Shown piece after piece: positions 8,650 to 15,722 of a stretch of 64,000 bases of DNA (positions within the stretch are counted from its first letter, which is position 1; each line of letters starts with the position of its first letter). Under the pieces are notes generated by a model. That model saw only the letters and a list, made by a program, of their open reading frames with translations, was not told the DNA's origin and made no database searches. A program made the translations under genes and the position numbers. Source of the stretch: an uncultured Lachnospiraceae bacterium. GTDB taxonomy: Bacteria > Bacillota > Clostridia > Lachnospirales > Lachnospiraceae. Location of the stretch: assembly GCA_910588955.1 (NCBI GenBank), contig CAJURQ010000002.1, positions 137,758 through 201,757 on the forward strand. The letters are read 5' to 3'.

Positions 8650-9765
8650 CTAACCTACTCTTCCGCCGCACAGGAACTCTCTGATCTGCCTGTTCATCAG
8701 CCCCGCTATATCTCCTTTGTCGCGATAAGCAATCGTCCACTCCACGATCATCTCCATCGCCTGCTCCACATTCCAGACCGGCTTCCATCCAAACACACTT
8801 TTCAGCTTCGCACAATCCAGCTTTAAATAATTAGCTTCGTGAGGTCCACCGTCATGCTCATTCCGCCAGCCCGCCTGCTGCCCGGTTTGTTGATTCCACT
8901 TCCCACAAAACAGCGTTACGATCTCCCCGGTCGTGTAACAGTCCGTCTCATCCGGTCCTACATTGTAACTGCCCGCATATTCGGGCTCTTCACACTGCCT
9001 CGCCGCCAGCATCAGATATACCGCAACCGGCTCCAGCACATGCTGGTACGGTCTGGTGGAATACGGGTTCCTGACGACAATTTCCTGTCCGGACAAAACG
9101 GCACGCACACAGTCGGGAATAATCCGATCCGACGCAAAATCCCCGCCGCCGATCACATTTCCAGCTCTTGCCGTGGAAACCGCCGCCGGTCGTTTTTCCT
9201 GTTCCGCACTGTTCTGTTCCTGACTCAAGAAGGAATTTCGATAGCTGCTCGTGACAAGCTCAGAGCAGGACTTGGAATTAGAATAGGGATCATAGCCGTT
9301 TAACTCCTCGTTTTCCCGATACCCCCACTCCCATTCTTTATTCAGATACACCTTGTCTGTGGTCACATTCACAAAAGATCGCACGCAGGAATGCGTGCGA
9401 ACACACTCCAGCACATGAACCGTTCCCATGACATTCACCTCATAGGTATAAACGGGATTTCGATAAGATTCCCTGACAATGGGCTGTGCCGCCATATGGA
9501 TGACAATCTCCGGCTGCACTTCATCAAACACCTGCCGCAGATGCTCCAAATCCCGGATGTCCCCCGTCACAGAATGAATCCTGCTGCCAATTCCACTCAG
9601 GGCATATACGCTCGGCTCGGTCGGCGGCTCAAGCGCATACCCCGTCACCTGCGCGCCTAACTGGACAAGCAGCATGCACATCCATGTGCCCTTAAAACCA
9701 GTATGCCCTGTGATGAGCACCCTTTTTCCTTTATAAAAGTCTAATCCGAAATCAAAATCTGTCAT
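8650..9765 (-). CDS. rfbG: CDP-glucose 4,6-dehydratase
   Basis: 371 residues, extended SDR fold. It has GHTGFKG (about 20-26) for NAD binding, HMAAQPIVRESYRNP typical of CDP-glucose 4,6-dehydratases, TTDKVY, and the YxxxK pair in YDPYSNSK. It converts CDP-D-glucose to CDP-4-keto-6-deoxy-D-glucose, the second step of CDP-3,6-dideoxyhexose synthesis. rfbH lies 41 bp upstream and rfbF follows beyond the HTH/PIN module. Function call is firm from family motifs and context. Confidence 0.9.
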   Translation of the reverse strand: MTDFDFGLDFYKGKRVLITGHTGFKGTWMCMLLVQLGAQVTGYALEPPTEPSVYALSGIGSRIHSVTGDIRDLEHLRQVFDEVQPEIVIHMAAQPIVRESYRNPVYTYEVNVMGTVHVLECVRTHSCVRSFVNVTTDKVYLNKEWEWGYRENEELNGYDPYSNSKSCSELVTSSYRNSFLSQEQNSAEQEKRPAAVSTARAGNVIGGGDFASDRIIPDCVRAVLSGQEIVVRNPYSTRPYQHVLEPVAVYLMLAARQCEEPEYAGSYNVGPDETDCYTTGEIVTLFCGKWNQQTGQQAGWRNEHDGGPHEANYLKLDCAKLKSVFGWKPVWNVEQAMEMIVEWTIAYRDKGDIAGLMNRQIREFLCGGRVG

Positions 9766-9806
9766 AATCCTGCTCTTTCCACATGCCTCCGCCTGTTACG
9801 CGCTCA

Positions 9807-11159
9807 TCACTGTGCTGCCGCATCCGTCAGAGTCTTCGCCATATAATCAATCATTTCATCCGTCATCCCCGGGTAAACCCCGATCCAGAACGTATCCTCC
9901 ATAATGCGATCCGTATTGGTGAGCTCTCCCACAATCCGGTATCCCTCGCCCGCCGCTCTCATTTCATCAAAGCATGGATGTTTTGTCAGATTACCCGCAA
10001 ACAACATTCGAGTCTGGATGCCATGAGCCTCCATATACTGTACCACCCTATTCCGGTTTACTCCCGCCTTACAGGTAACCAAAAATCCGAACCAGCTCGG
10101 ATTGGAATTTTCACATGGTTCAGGTAATATCAGTTTATCCTCGATCCGCACCGTCCTGTCAGCCAACAGCGCCGCTTTCAACCTGTCAAAATTGTGCCGC
10201 CTCCGCTCCACAAACGAAGGAAATTTCTGAAGCTGCGCACAGCCGACCGCCGCCTGCATATCCGTCGCCTTCAGATTATAACCAAAATGGGAGTACACAT
10301 ACTTATGATCATACCCCAGCGGAAGCTCCCCATACTGTCTGTCAAAACGGTGTCCGCACATATTATCCCGTCCCGACGGGCACACGCAGTCGCGCCCCCA
10401 GTCCCGAAAAGAGCGAATACACTTATGAAGAAGCGGATCATCCGTATATACCGCGCCGCCCTCTCCCATAGTCATATGATGCGGCGGATAGAAACTGGAT
10501 GTCCCGATGTCCCCGATCGTCCCCGTCAGTTTCTTAACGCCATCTATCATGTATTCGGATCCTAAGGCGTCACAGTTATCCTCCACCAGCCAAAGATTAT
10601 GCTTCTTACAAAATGCGCTGACCGCCTTCAGATCAAACGGATTCCCCAGCGTATGCGCGATCATAACCGCCTTTGTTCTCCCGGACAACGCCTCTTCCAG
10701 CTTAGTCACATCTATATTGTACTGCGGAATCGTCACATCCACGAACACCGGCACAGCCCCAAACTGAATCATTGGCGCTACCGTCGTCGGAAATCCTGCC
10801 GCCACCGTAATCACTTCGTCCCCGCGCCCGATCGCCCGTTCACCCAGAAGCGGCGAAGTCAGCGCCATAAACGCGAGCAGATTTGCCGAAGATCCGGAAT
10901 TTACAAGCGAGCAGAATTTTACGCCCAGATATTCCGCCATCTGTTTCTCGAACGCATCCGTATACCGCCCTGCCGTCAGCCAAAATTCCAGCGCACTGTC
11001 CACCAGATTAACCATCTCCGCGCTGTCATAGACTCTGGAAGCATACGGAATCCGCTGACCTTCCTGAAAAGGCTCCTTTCTATTGTGATAAGTGTCACAA
11101 TATTGCTTTACCAAACTTAAGATTTCTTCTCTTGCCTGCTGTTCTGATTTACCGTTCAT
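9807..11159 (-). CDS. rfbH: CDP-4-keto-6-deoxyglucose 3-dehydratase (E1), RfbH
   Basis: 450 residues, fold type I PMP enzyme. In SFYPPHHMTMGEGGAV the position of the usual PLP-binding Lys is His227, the hallmark of 3-dehydratases rather than aminotransferases. Four cysteines fit the [2Fe-2S] pattern of E1: Cys196, Cys258, Cys260, Cys268 (C-X61-C-X-C-X7-C). It removes the C3 hydroxyl of CDP-4-keto-6-deoxyglucose. Known E1 enzymes need an E3 ferredoxin-type reductase (RfbI/DdhD), and none is in this window. An ATG at 11159 with GGAG 11 nt away is used; the PIN-like gene ends 15 bp upstream. Confidence 0.92.
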   Translation of the reverse strand: MNGKSEQQAREEILSLVKQYCDTYHNRKEPFQEGQRIPYASRVYDSAEMVNLVDSALEFWLTAGRYTDAFEKQMAEYLGVKFCSLVNSGSSANLLAFMALTSPLLGERAIGRGDEVITVAAGFPTTVAPMIQFGAVPVFVDVTIPQYNIDVTKLEEALSGRTKAVMIAHTLGNPFDLKAVSAFCKKHNLWLVEDNCDALGSEYMIDGVKKLTGTIGDIGTSSFYPPHHMTMGEGGAVYTDDPLLHKCIRSFRDWGRDCVCPSGRDNMCGHRFDRQYGELPLGYDHKYVYSHFGYNLKATDMQAAVGCAQLQKFPSFVERRRHNFDRLKAALLADRTVRIEDKLILPEPCENSNPSWFGFLVTCKAGVNRNRVVQYMEAHGIQTRMLFAGNLTKHPCFDEMRAAGEGYRIVGELTNTDRIMEDTFWIGVYPGMTDEMIDYMAKTLTDAAAQ

Positions 11160-11174
11160 ATAAACATGATCTCC

Positions 11175-11641
11175 TTAACTTACATACAGCTCTTTTAGTT
11201 GATTCAATTGATGCTGTTTTGTCCTCATTGCATTCGTAGCCGTAACTTTTATATCTTTCCATGTGAGATCGGTTTCTCTCTCTTTACACAGTACAAACAC
11301 CTCATAGAGCGTTTTTACTACAATTCCGCTCTTGCGGGAGAAAAAAGCCTTAGCCAGTGTTTTAGAATCTTCATCATCAGACATAAAATACAAATAACCC
11401 ATTTTTCTCGCCATGTAAAGTGATCGGATTTCGCCAAGGCTTTCCTCTCTATCCGCATATGTATAAATATCTTCACCTTCCGGAAAAGAAAAATAGTTTA
11501 TTCGCTCATAAGCTTCTCTAAAATAATTGTCATAAGATTTTTTGTCTTCCTCCATCAAGTAATCACTGTAACAAATGATACGAATCTCTCCTGACTGTGT
11601 CAATTCCTGATTATTTGCGCTATCAGATCACTATTGTTCAT
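11175..11641 (-). pseudogene. PIN-like toxin gene with apparent -1 frameshift or truncated start
   Basis: An open frame of about 142 codons ends at 11175 but begins only with TTG at 11603. An ATG at 11641 opens a different frame coding MNNSDLIAQIIRN, then a stop; one extra base near 11605 would join the frames smoothly as ...IIRELTQSGEIRI. The region SLGEIRSLYMARKMGYLYFMSDDEDSKTLA recalls the acidic second half of PIN ribonuclease domains. The first half with the usual DTN motif is not seen. It follows an HTH regulator gene, as in toxin-antitoxin pairs. It may be a decayed toxin, or the frameshift may be a sequencing error. The family call is tentative. Confidence 0.45.
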
Positions 11642-11667
11642 TTTAGCCGCCATTTGCCCCATCGAAA

Positions 11668-11695
11668 GAAGTCATCTGCCTAAACAGATGACTTC
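11668..11695 (-). terminator. Strong stem-loop over the HTH gene stop codon
   Basis: A perfect 11-bp stem (GAAGTCATCTG / CAGATGACTTC) with a 6-nt loop includes the last codons and the TAG of the HTH gene. On the minus strand it is followed by TTTCG, a poor T tract. It could attenuate transcription between the HTH gene and the downstream PIN-like gene and rfbH, or protect the HTH mRNA end. Confidence 0.5.
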
Positions 11696-12039
11696 AGTCC
11701 TTCCTCCTGCAAAGTTTCCTGCACATCACAATAAGCATCAAACAAATCCAAAATCTCACGCTTATGCGCGGCAGTGGAAAATCTGCCTCTACATTCCAAG
11801 CACCCCGCCTGCTCATAAGATTTATCATCCAGCTTCTTGTACAGGGTCTCTACCGAAACTCCCAGCATCTTTGCTATTTCTTCCTTCTCGCCGTTATCAG
11901 GAATCAGTCTTGCATCCATCATCTTCTGTACTTCATATTCGGAATAGCCAAGCTTTTTAGCAAACTCATTCACCCCTATACCAGCTTTCTTCATGTACAA
12001 TTGCAGGTTGTTGCCAAACACTCTGCTCTGCTCTCTCAT
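11680..12039 (-). CDS. Small helix-turn-helix regulator (XRE-like, antitoxin-like)
   Basis: 119 residues starting at the ATG at 12039, which has GGGAGG 6 nt upstream. The frame stays open farther upstream into rfbF, but that part reads as nonsense. Residues about 10-70 form an XRE/Cro-type HTH (NEFAKKLGYSEYEVQKMM and IAKMLGVSVETLYKKL). The tail has a CxxC pair (CLEC, near residues 80-83). It sits within the CDP-sugar operon between rfbF and rfbH, with its own candidate promoter and palindrome. It most likely represses its own module. Confidence 0.7.
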   Translation of the reverse strand: MREQSRVFGNNLQLYMKKAGIGVNEFAKKLGYSEYEVQKMMDARLIPDNGEKEEIAKMLGVSVETLYKKLDDKSYEQAGCLECRGRFSTAAHKREILDLFDAYCDVQETLQEEGLKSSV

Positions 12040-12111
12040 CGCAATCCTCCCGCTGCCATAACAACTTGCGGTATCAATCATCCCGCCCCATATAGACCGA
12101 ATTTCACTATT

Positions 12112-12143
12112 AGTATACCACGAATCACACAAATTCGTATACT
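12112..12143 (-). promoter_or_regulatory. Candidate operator palindrome overlapping an extended -10 promoter
   Basis: On the minus strand AGTATACGAAT and ATTCGT-GGT-ATACT form an 11-bp inverted repeat with a 7-nt centre and a 3-nt insertion in one arm. The right arm contains TGGTATACT, an extended -10 (TGnTATAAT type) at 12112-12120. It lies about 70 bp upstream of the HTH gene start. This is the layout of an autoregulated promoter, inferred from sequence only. Confidence 0.4.
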
Positions 12144-12160
12144 CTGTTTTATATCGTTCG

Positions 12161-12934
12161 TCACCAGATTTTCCACGGTGCCTTACCCTCACTCCACAAT
12201 TCTTCCAAATAGCCTCTGTCATGTATGGTATCCATGGGCGACCAGAAACCCGGATGTCTGTATGCCGCCATCTGGCGCTCCGCCGCCAGTCTTTCAAACG
12301 GCGCCTTTTCCAGCATCTCCGATCCGTCGCCCAGATAATCAAACACTTCCCTGTTCAACACCATAAAGCCTGCGTTGACCCATGACTGGTCCTTTCTCGC
12401 CTTCTCCTTGAAGCTTTCAATCATGTCATTCTCATCGATCTTTATCGCGCCAAATCGTCCTGCCGGCTGCGTAGTCGTGATTGTCGCAATTCTTCCGTGC
12501 GACTTATGAAAAGTAAGCAGCGCAGGAATATCAATATCCGCCACACCGTCCCCATAGGTGAGCATGAAACTCTCATCCTCTCCAATGTAATCACGAATCT
12601 GCAGAATCCGCCCCGCTGTCAGCGTCTCCAGCCCTGTGTTTGCTAACGTCACCCGCCACGGCTCCGCCGTAGAATTGTGATACTCCCGCGATTTATCCAA
12701 CAGGCTGAACGTGGCATCTGACTGATACATGTAGTAGTGGATAAAATATTCCTTGATCATATGCCCCTTATAACCACAGCAGATAATAAAATCGTGAAAA
12801 CCGTAGGAAGAATATATTTTCATAATATGCCAGAGAATCGGCTTGTCCCCAATCTCCACCATAGGTTTTGGCTTTAATACCGATTCTTCGCTGATACGGC
12901 TTCCCTTGCCTCCGGCTAAAATGACTACTTTCAT
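12161..12934 (-). CDS. rfbF: Glucose-1-phosphate cytidylyltransferase
   Basis: 257 residues, nucleotidyltransferase fold. The N-terminal signature is complete: LAGGKGSRISEES with Gly11 and Arg13, then KPKPMVEIG (Lys23). LTYGDGVADID supplies the metal-binding Asp. These match RfbF, which makes CDP-glucose from glucose-1-phosphate and CTP, the first step of the CDP-3,6-dideoxyhexose route completed here by rfbG, rfbH and a C4 reductase. It is followed by the HTH/PIN module and preceded by a divergent paralogue 54 bp upstream. Confidence 0.92.
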   Translation of the reverse strand: MKVVILAGGKGSRISEESVLKPKPMVEIGDKPILWHIMKIYSSYGFHDFIICCGYKGHMIKEYFIHYYMYQSDATFSLLDKSREYHNSTAEPWRVTLANTGLETLTAGRILQIRDYIGEDESFMLTYGDGVADIDIPALLTFHKSHGRIATITTTQPAGRFGAIKIDENDMIESFKEKARKDQSWVNAGFMVLNREVFDYLGDGSEMLEKAPFERLAAERQMAAYRHPGFWSPMDTIHDRGYLEELWSEGKAPWKIW

Positions 12935-12981
12935 ACGCTCTTCCTGTATCTTTCTTTAAACCAATTTTGTTTGAAGTCTAT

Positions 12982-13002
12982 GTACCCGTCACATCCGGGT
13001 AC
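12982..13002. other. Short stem-loop between the two cytidylyltransferase genes
   Basis: GTACCCG and CGGGTAC form a perfect 7-bp stem with a 7-nt loop spanning the TGA stop of the upstream paralogue (12989). There is no T tract after it. It may be a weak attenuator or mRNA stabiliser, or chance. Confidence 0.3.
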
Positions 13003-13762
13003 TGAGCCACGGTGCCCTACCTGCATTCCACAGATTTTCCATATTCACCTTATCCCTGTATGTCTCCACCGGCGTCCAGAATCCATTATGTTTATATGTG
13101 ATAAGCTGCCCGTCTCCTGCCAGATTATCTGTCAAAAGATCTTCAAGATTGTAGTTGCCGTTTAAAATACGGAATATATTTCCGTTCAGGACATACATGC
13201 AGGCATTCGTCCACGCCCTGCTCTCCCTGTCAGCGTCTTTATTTCCTACGACATGTCCATCATCCGCTATCTGAAGCGCCTCATTACGCCCCGTGGGTCT
13301 GGCAACCGCCATTGTCGCCCTTTTTCCCCGCTTTTCGTGATAGGCAACCATATCCCTGATATTTATGTCAGAAAGGCAGTCTCCGTTCGTCACGATAAAG
13401 GTATTGTTCTCTATGTAATTTTCTATCCGCGCTACGCGCAGACCGGTTGCGCTGTACAATCCGGTGTCAACCACCGTCACCTTCCAATCCTCAGTACGGT
13501 TCTTATGGATCTGTACCGTGTTGTTCTGCAGATCCACAGTAATGTCAGACTGATAAATGTAGAAATCCATAAAATATTCTTTGATCAGATCCACTTTATA
13601 GCCGCCGCACACAATAAACTCACTGATTCCATAGGCGGAAAAGCTTTTCATAATATGCCAAAGCAGGGGCTTCCCTCCGATCTCCACCATCGGTTTCGGA
13701 ATACCCTGCTGTTCATTGCTGATCGTACTTCTTGTCCCACCGGCTAAGATAACTGCTTTCAT
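12989..13762 (-). CDS. Divergent RfbF-like sugar-1-phosphate nucleotidyltransferase paralogue
   Basis: 257 residues, the same length as rfbF and alignable along its length (LWHIMK, GGYK.D.IKEYF, NGDCLSDINI, FWTPVETYRDK). The nucleotide-binding loop is changed: LAGGTRSTISNEQQ has Arg11 and Thr13 where rfbF has Gly11 and Arg13. Gly and Arg at these places normally contact the triphosphate. Lys23 and the GD metal-site Asp remain. It may use another nucleotide or sugar, or be inactive. It overlaps the upstream GT2 gene by 4 bp (ATGA), so it is translated with it. Confidence 0.75.
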   Translation of the reverse strand: MKAVILAGGTRSTISNEQQGIPKPMVEIGGKPLLWHIMKSFSAYGISEFIVCGGYKVDLIKEYFMDFYIYQSDITVDLQNNTVQIHKNRTEDWKVTVVDTGLYSATGLRVARIENYIENNTFIVTNGDCLSDINIRDMVAYHEKRGKRATMAVARPTGRNEALQIADDGHVVGNKDADRESRAWTNACMYVLNGNIFRILNGNYNLEDLLTDNLAGDGQLITYKHNGFWTPVETYRDKVNMENLWNAGRAPWLSTRM

Positions 13763-14739
13763 ATTACCTGCTCCTGTTCGGTATCCTGACTTTTCTCATC
13801 AGGCACCTCGAAATTGAGTCGTTCTTCCTCCACTACCAACGGTCGCTTCATAACCCTCTGGTTAATGCTCAGAATATACTCCCCTATCATTCCAATAAAG
13901 AAAAGCTCAATGGCACCCAGCATAAACATGCCAATCAAAATAGGCGCCGTACCGGCTTGAAAAGAGTTCCATCTGACAAGCTTCATAATCAGATAGGCTA
14001 TCCCGATTATAAAACTGATTCCACCTGTCAGAATCCCGGAAAAAGTGCAAAGCCTCAATCCGATTTTCGTATAGGAAGTGATGCTTAGCATAGCGGCGTC
14101 ATACAAGGTATAGAAATTATTATGTGTCTTTCCCGCTCTCCGCTTCGGCTGCTCGTACTGAATCTCCTTACGCCTATACCCAAGCTCCGCAACTATTCCC
14201 CGCAAAAAAGGCGTCGGATCCTCCAACTTACGTAAAACTTCAACAAAATCCCGGTCATATAGTCCCGAGCCGGTAAAATGCTCGATCTGTTCTACATCGG
14301 AAAACTTCTTCACAAATTTATAATAAAGACTCCTCAGTCCATATACCAACTTATTTTCCTTGCTGCTAGACTTGATCCCGATCACGATCTTATAACCGTT
14401 CTCCCATTCCCTGATATACTGCGGAATCAACTCAATCGGATCCTGAAAATCACACACCATAGATATCACGCAGTCACCGGTTGTCTGCAACATCCCATAA
14501 TAGGGCGAATTAAACTGTCCAAAGTTCTTGGCATTAAAAATCGCTTTGATATGTTTGTTCTGCGCGCAAAGACCGCGCAGGAGCGTTCTCGTCTGATCTT
14601 TGGAATCGTTGTCAATAAAGACAAGTTCATAATCGTAATTGCTGAGCTCTCCCGTAAACAAATCAACAATCGCTTCCCCCATCGGCACAACATTTTCTTC
14701 TTCGTTATAGCAAGGAATCAAGATACTGATTTTTTTCAT
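13759..14739 (-). CDS. GtrB-like polyprenyl-phosphate glycosyltransferase
   Basis: 326 residues from the ATG at 14739, which overlaps the upstream stop by 4 bp; ATG 14745 and TTG 14763 are alternatives with poorer sites. The N-terminal GT-A domain opens with ISILIPCYNEEEN, has VFIDNDSKD and a VCDFQDPIE metal-site segment. Two hydrophobic helices follow (about residues 230-255 and 270-295), as in GtrB. Members put a sugar on undecaprenyl phosphate for later transfer by a GT-C enzyme. Several GT-C candidates are in the window. Sugar identity is unknown; position in the CDP-sugar block makes a deoxy sugar possible. Confidence 0.78.
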   Translation of the reverse strand: MKKISILIPCYNEEENVVPMGEAIVDLFTGELSNYDYELVFIDNDSKDQTRTLLRGLCAQNKHIKAIFNAKNFGQFNSPYYGMLQTTGDCVISMVCDFQDPIELIPQYIREWENGYKIVIGIKSSSKENKLVYGLRSLYYKFVKKFSDVEQIEHFTGSGLYDRDFVEVLRKLEDPTPFLRGIVAELGYRRKEIQYEQPKRRAGKTHNNFYTLYDAAMLSITSYTKIGLRLCTFSGILTGGISFIIGIAYLIMKLVRWNSFQAGTAPILIGMFMLGAIELFFIGMIGEYILSINQRVMKRPLVVEEERLNFEVPDEKSQDTEQEQVI

Positions 14740-15659
14740 ATGCATGTCTCTTTCTTTAACCAATTAATTGTCTCCGCAATACCCTGCTCAAAAGTATACT
14801 GTGGTTCAAACCCCGTATCCTTTGTGAGCTCGCCTATATCGGCGCACAGATACATAACCTGCTTTTCACTATAGGGTATCTCCCCGAATCCGATCTCCAG
14901 CTTTTCATCTATCTGGCTGCGAATCAGTTCTATATATTCTCTTAGCGGTCTCGCCTTCCCGCTTCCAATGCAATATGTCTTACCGTGTATGCCACACTTC
15001 CCCAATAAGAAGAGCGCCCTGCCGGCATCCGCCGCATACAGATAATCCCACATCTGCTCCCCCAATGTACAGGACGCTTTCTTCCCCTGCAGCATCTGGC
15101 TGATCACGGAACTGATCATAGTCCCCGACCCGTCACAAGGACCGTACACGCTTAAGATACGCGTCCATACATGCTCCATTCCGAGCTGCCCGCACCGTAT
15201 CCTGCTGAGCTGACCCGCACATAATTTTGCAATGCCGTACCCATTCTCCGGAAATGTCGCTGTAGACCCGGTCAGCTTCCCTTCATACCTTCCGTACTCT
15301 GCCTGCGACCCTGTCCCGATGAATTTACGGCATCCCAGATGCGCCGCCGTCTCAACGGCATCCAATGTGTATTGAATATTCCTCATCTGACTGTATATGT
15401 CATTGCGCCCTTCGCCAAAAGTATTCGCCCATGCCAAATGATACATCACGTCATAACGGTCAGAAACCATATCTTGTATTTTGGGGATTTCTTCTAAGTC
15501 ACACTCTATCACATCCACGTAATGCGACTTCGGAATCCGCTTCGTCCTGTTGGAACCGCGGTGACATACCACTGTCACATAAACCGATTCCTCTATCAGC
15601 TGCTGTACCAACGCAATGCCAATTGCACCGGTAGCTCCGGTAATTATTACTTTTTTCAT
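14736..15659 (-). CDS. NAD-dependent SDR, probable CDP-4-keto-3,6-dideoxyhexose reductase/epimerase
   Basis: 307 residues, extended SDR. It has GATGAIG (8-14), a GTGSQAEYG strand and the YGIAK catalytic pair. It resembles nucleotide-sugar 4-ketoreductases such as CDP-abequose and CDP-paratose synthases. Together with rfbF, rfbG and rfbH it could give the final reduction of a CDP-3,6-dideoxyhexose. An alternative, given the ThDP enzyme just upstream, is a YerF-like reductase acting on a branched sugar. The ATG has an AGGGGG site 5 nt away. Precise stereochemistry cannot be called. Confidence 0.65.
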   Translation of the reverse strand: MKKVIITGATGAIGIALVQQLIEESVYVTVVCHRGSNRTKRIPKSHYVDVIECDLEEIPKIQDMVSDRYDVMYHLAWANTFGEGRNDIYSQMRNIQYTLDAVETAAHLGCRKFIGTGSQAEYGRYEGKLTGSTATFPENGYGIAKLCAGQLSRIRCGQLGMEHVWTRILSVYGPCDGSGTMISSVISQMLQGKKASCTLGEQMWDYLYAADAGRALFLLGKCGIHGKTYCIGSGKARPLREYIELIRSQIDEKLEIGFGEIPYSEKQVMYLCADIGELTKDTGFEPQYTFEQGIAETINWLKKETCI

Positions 15660-15722
15660 GCATCCCCCTAAAAGTTTAATTCATATATTTGCCATTTACA
15701 ATACTCCCCCGGATAAATTTAG

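Noticed and set aside
12040..12342. Upstream extension of the HTH reading frame into rfbF
   Set aside because: That part is a shadow of rfbF (Trp/Arg-rich nonsense). The ATG at 12039 has an ideal ribosome site and begins the HTH domain.
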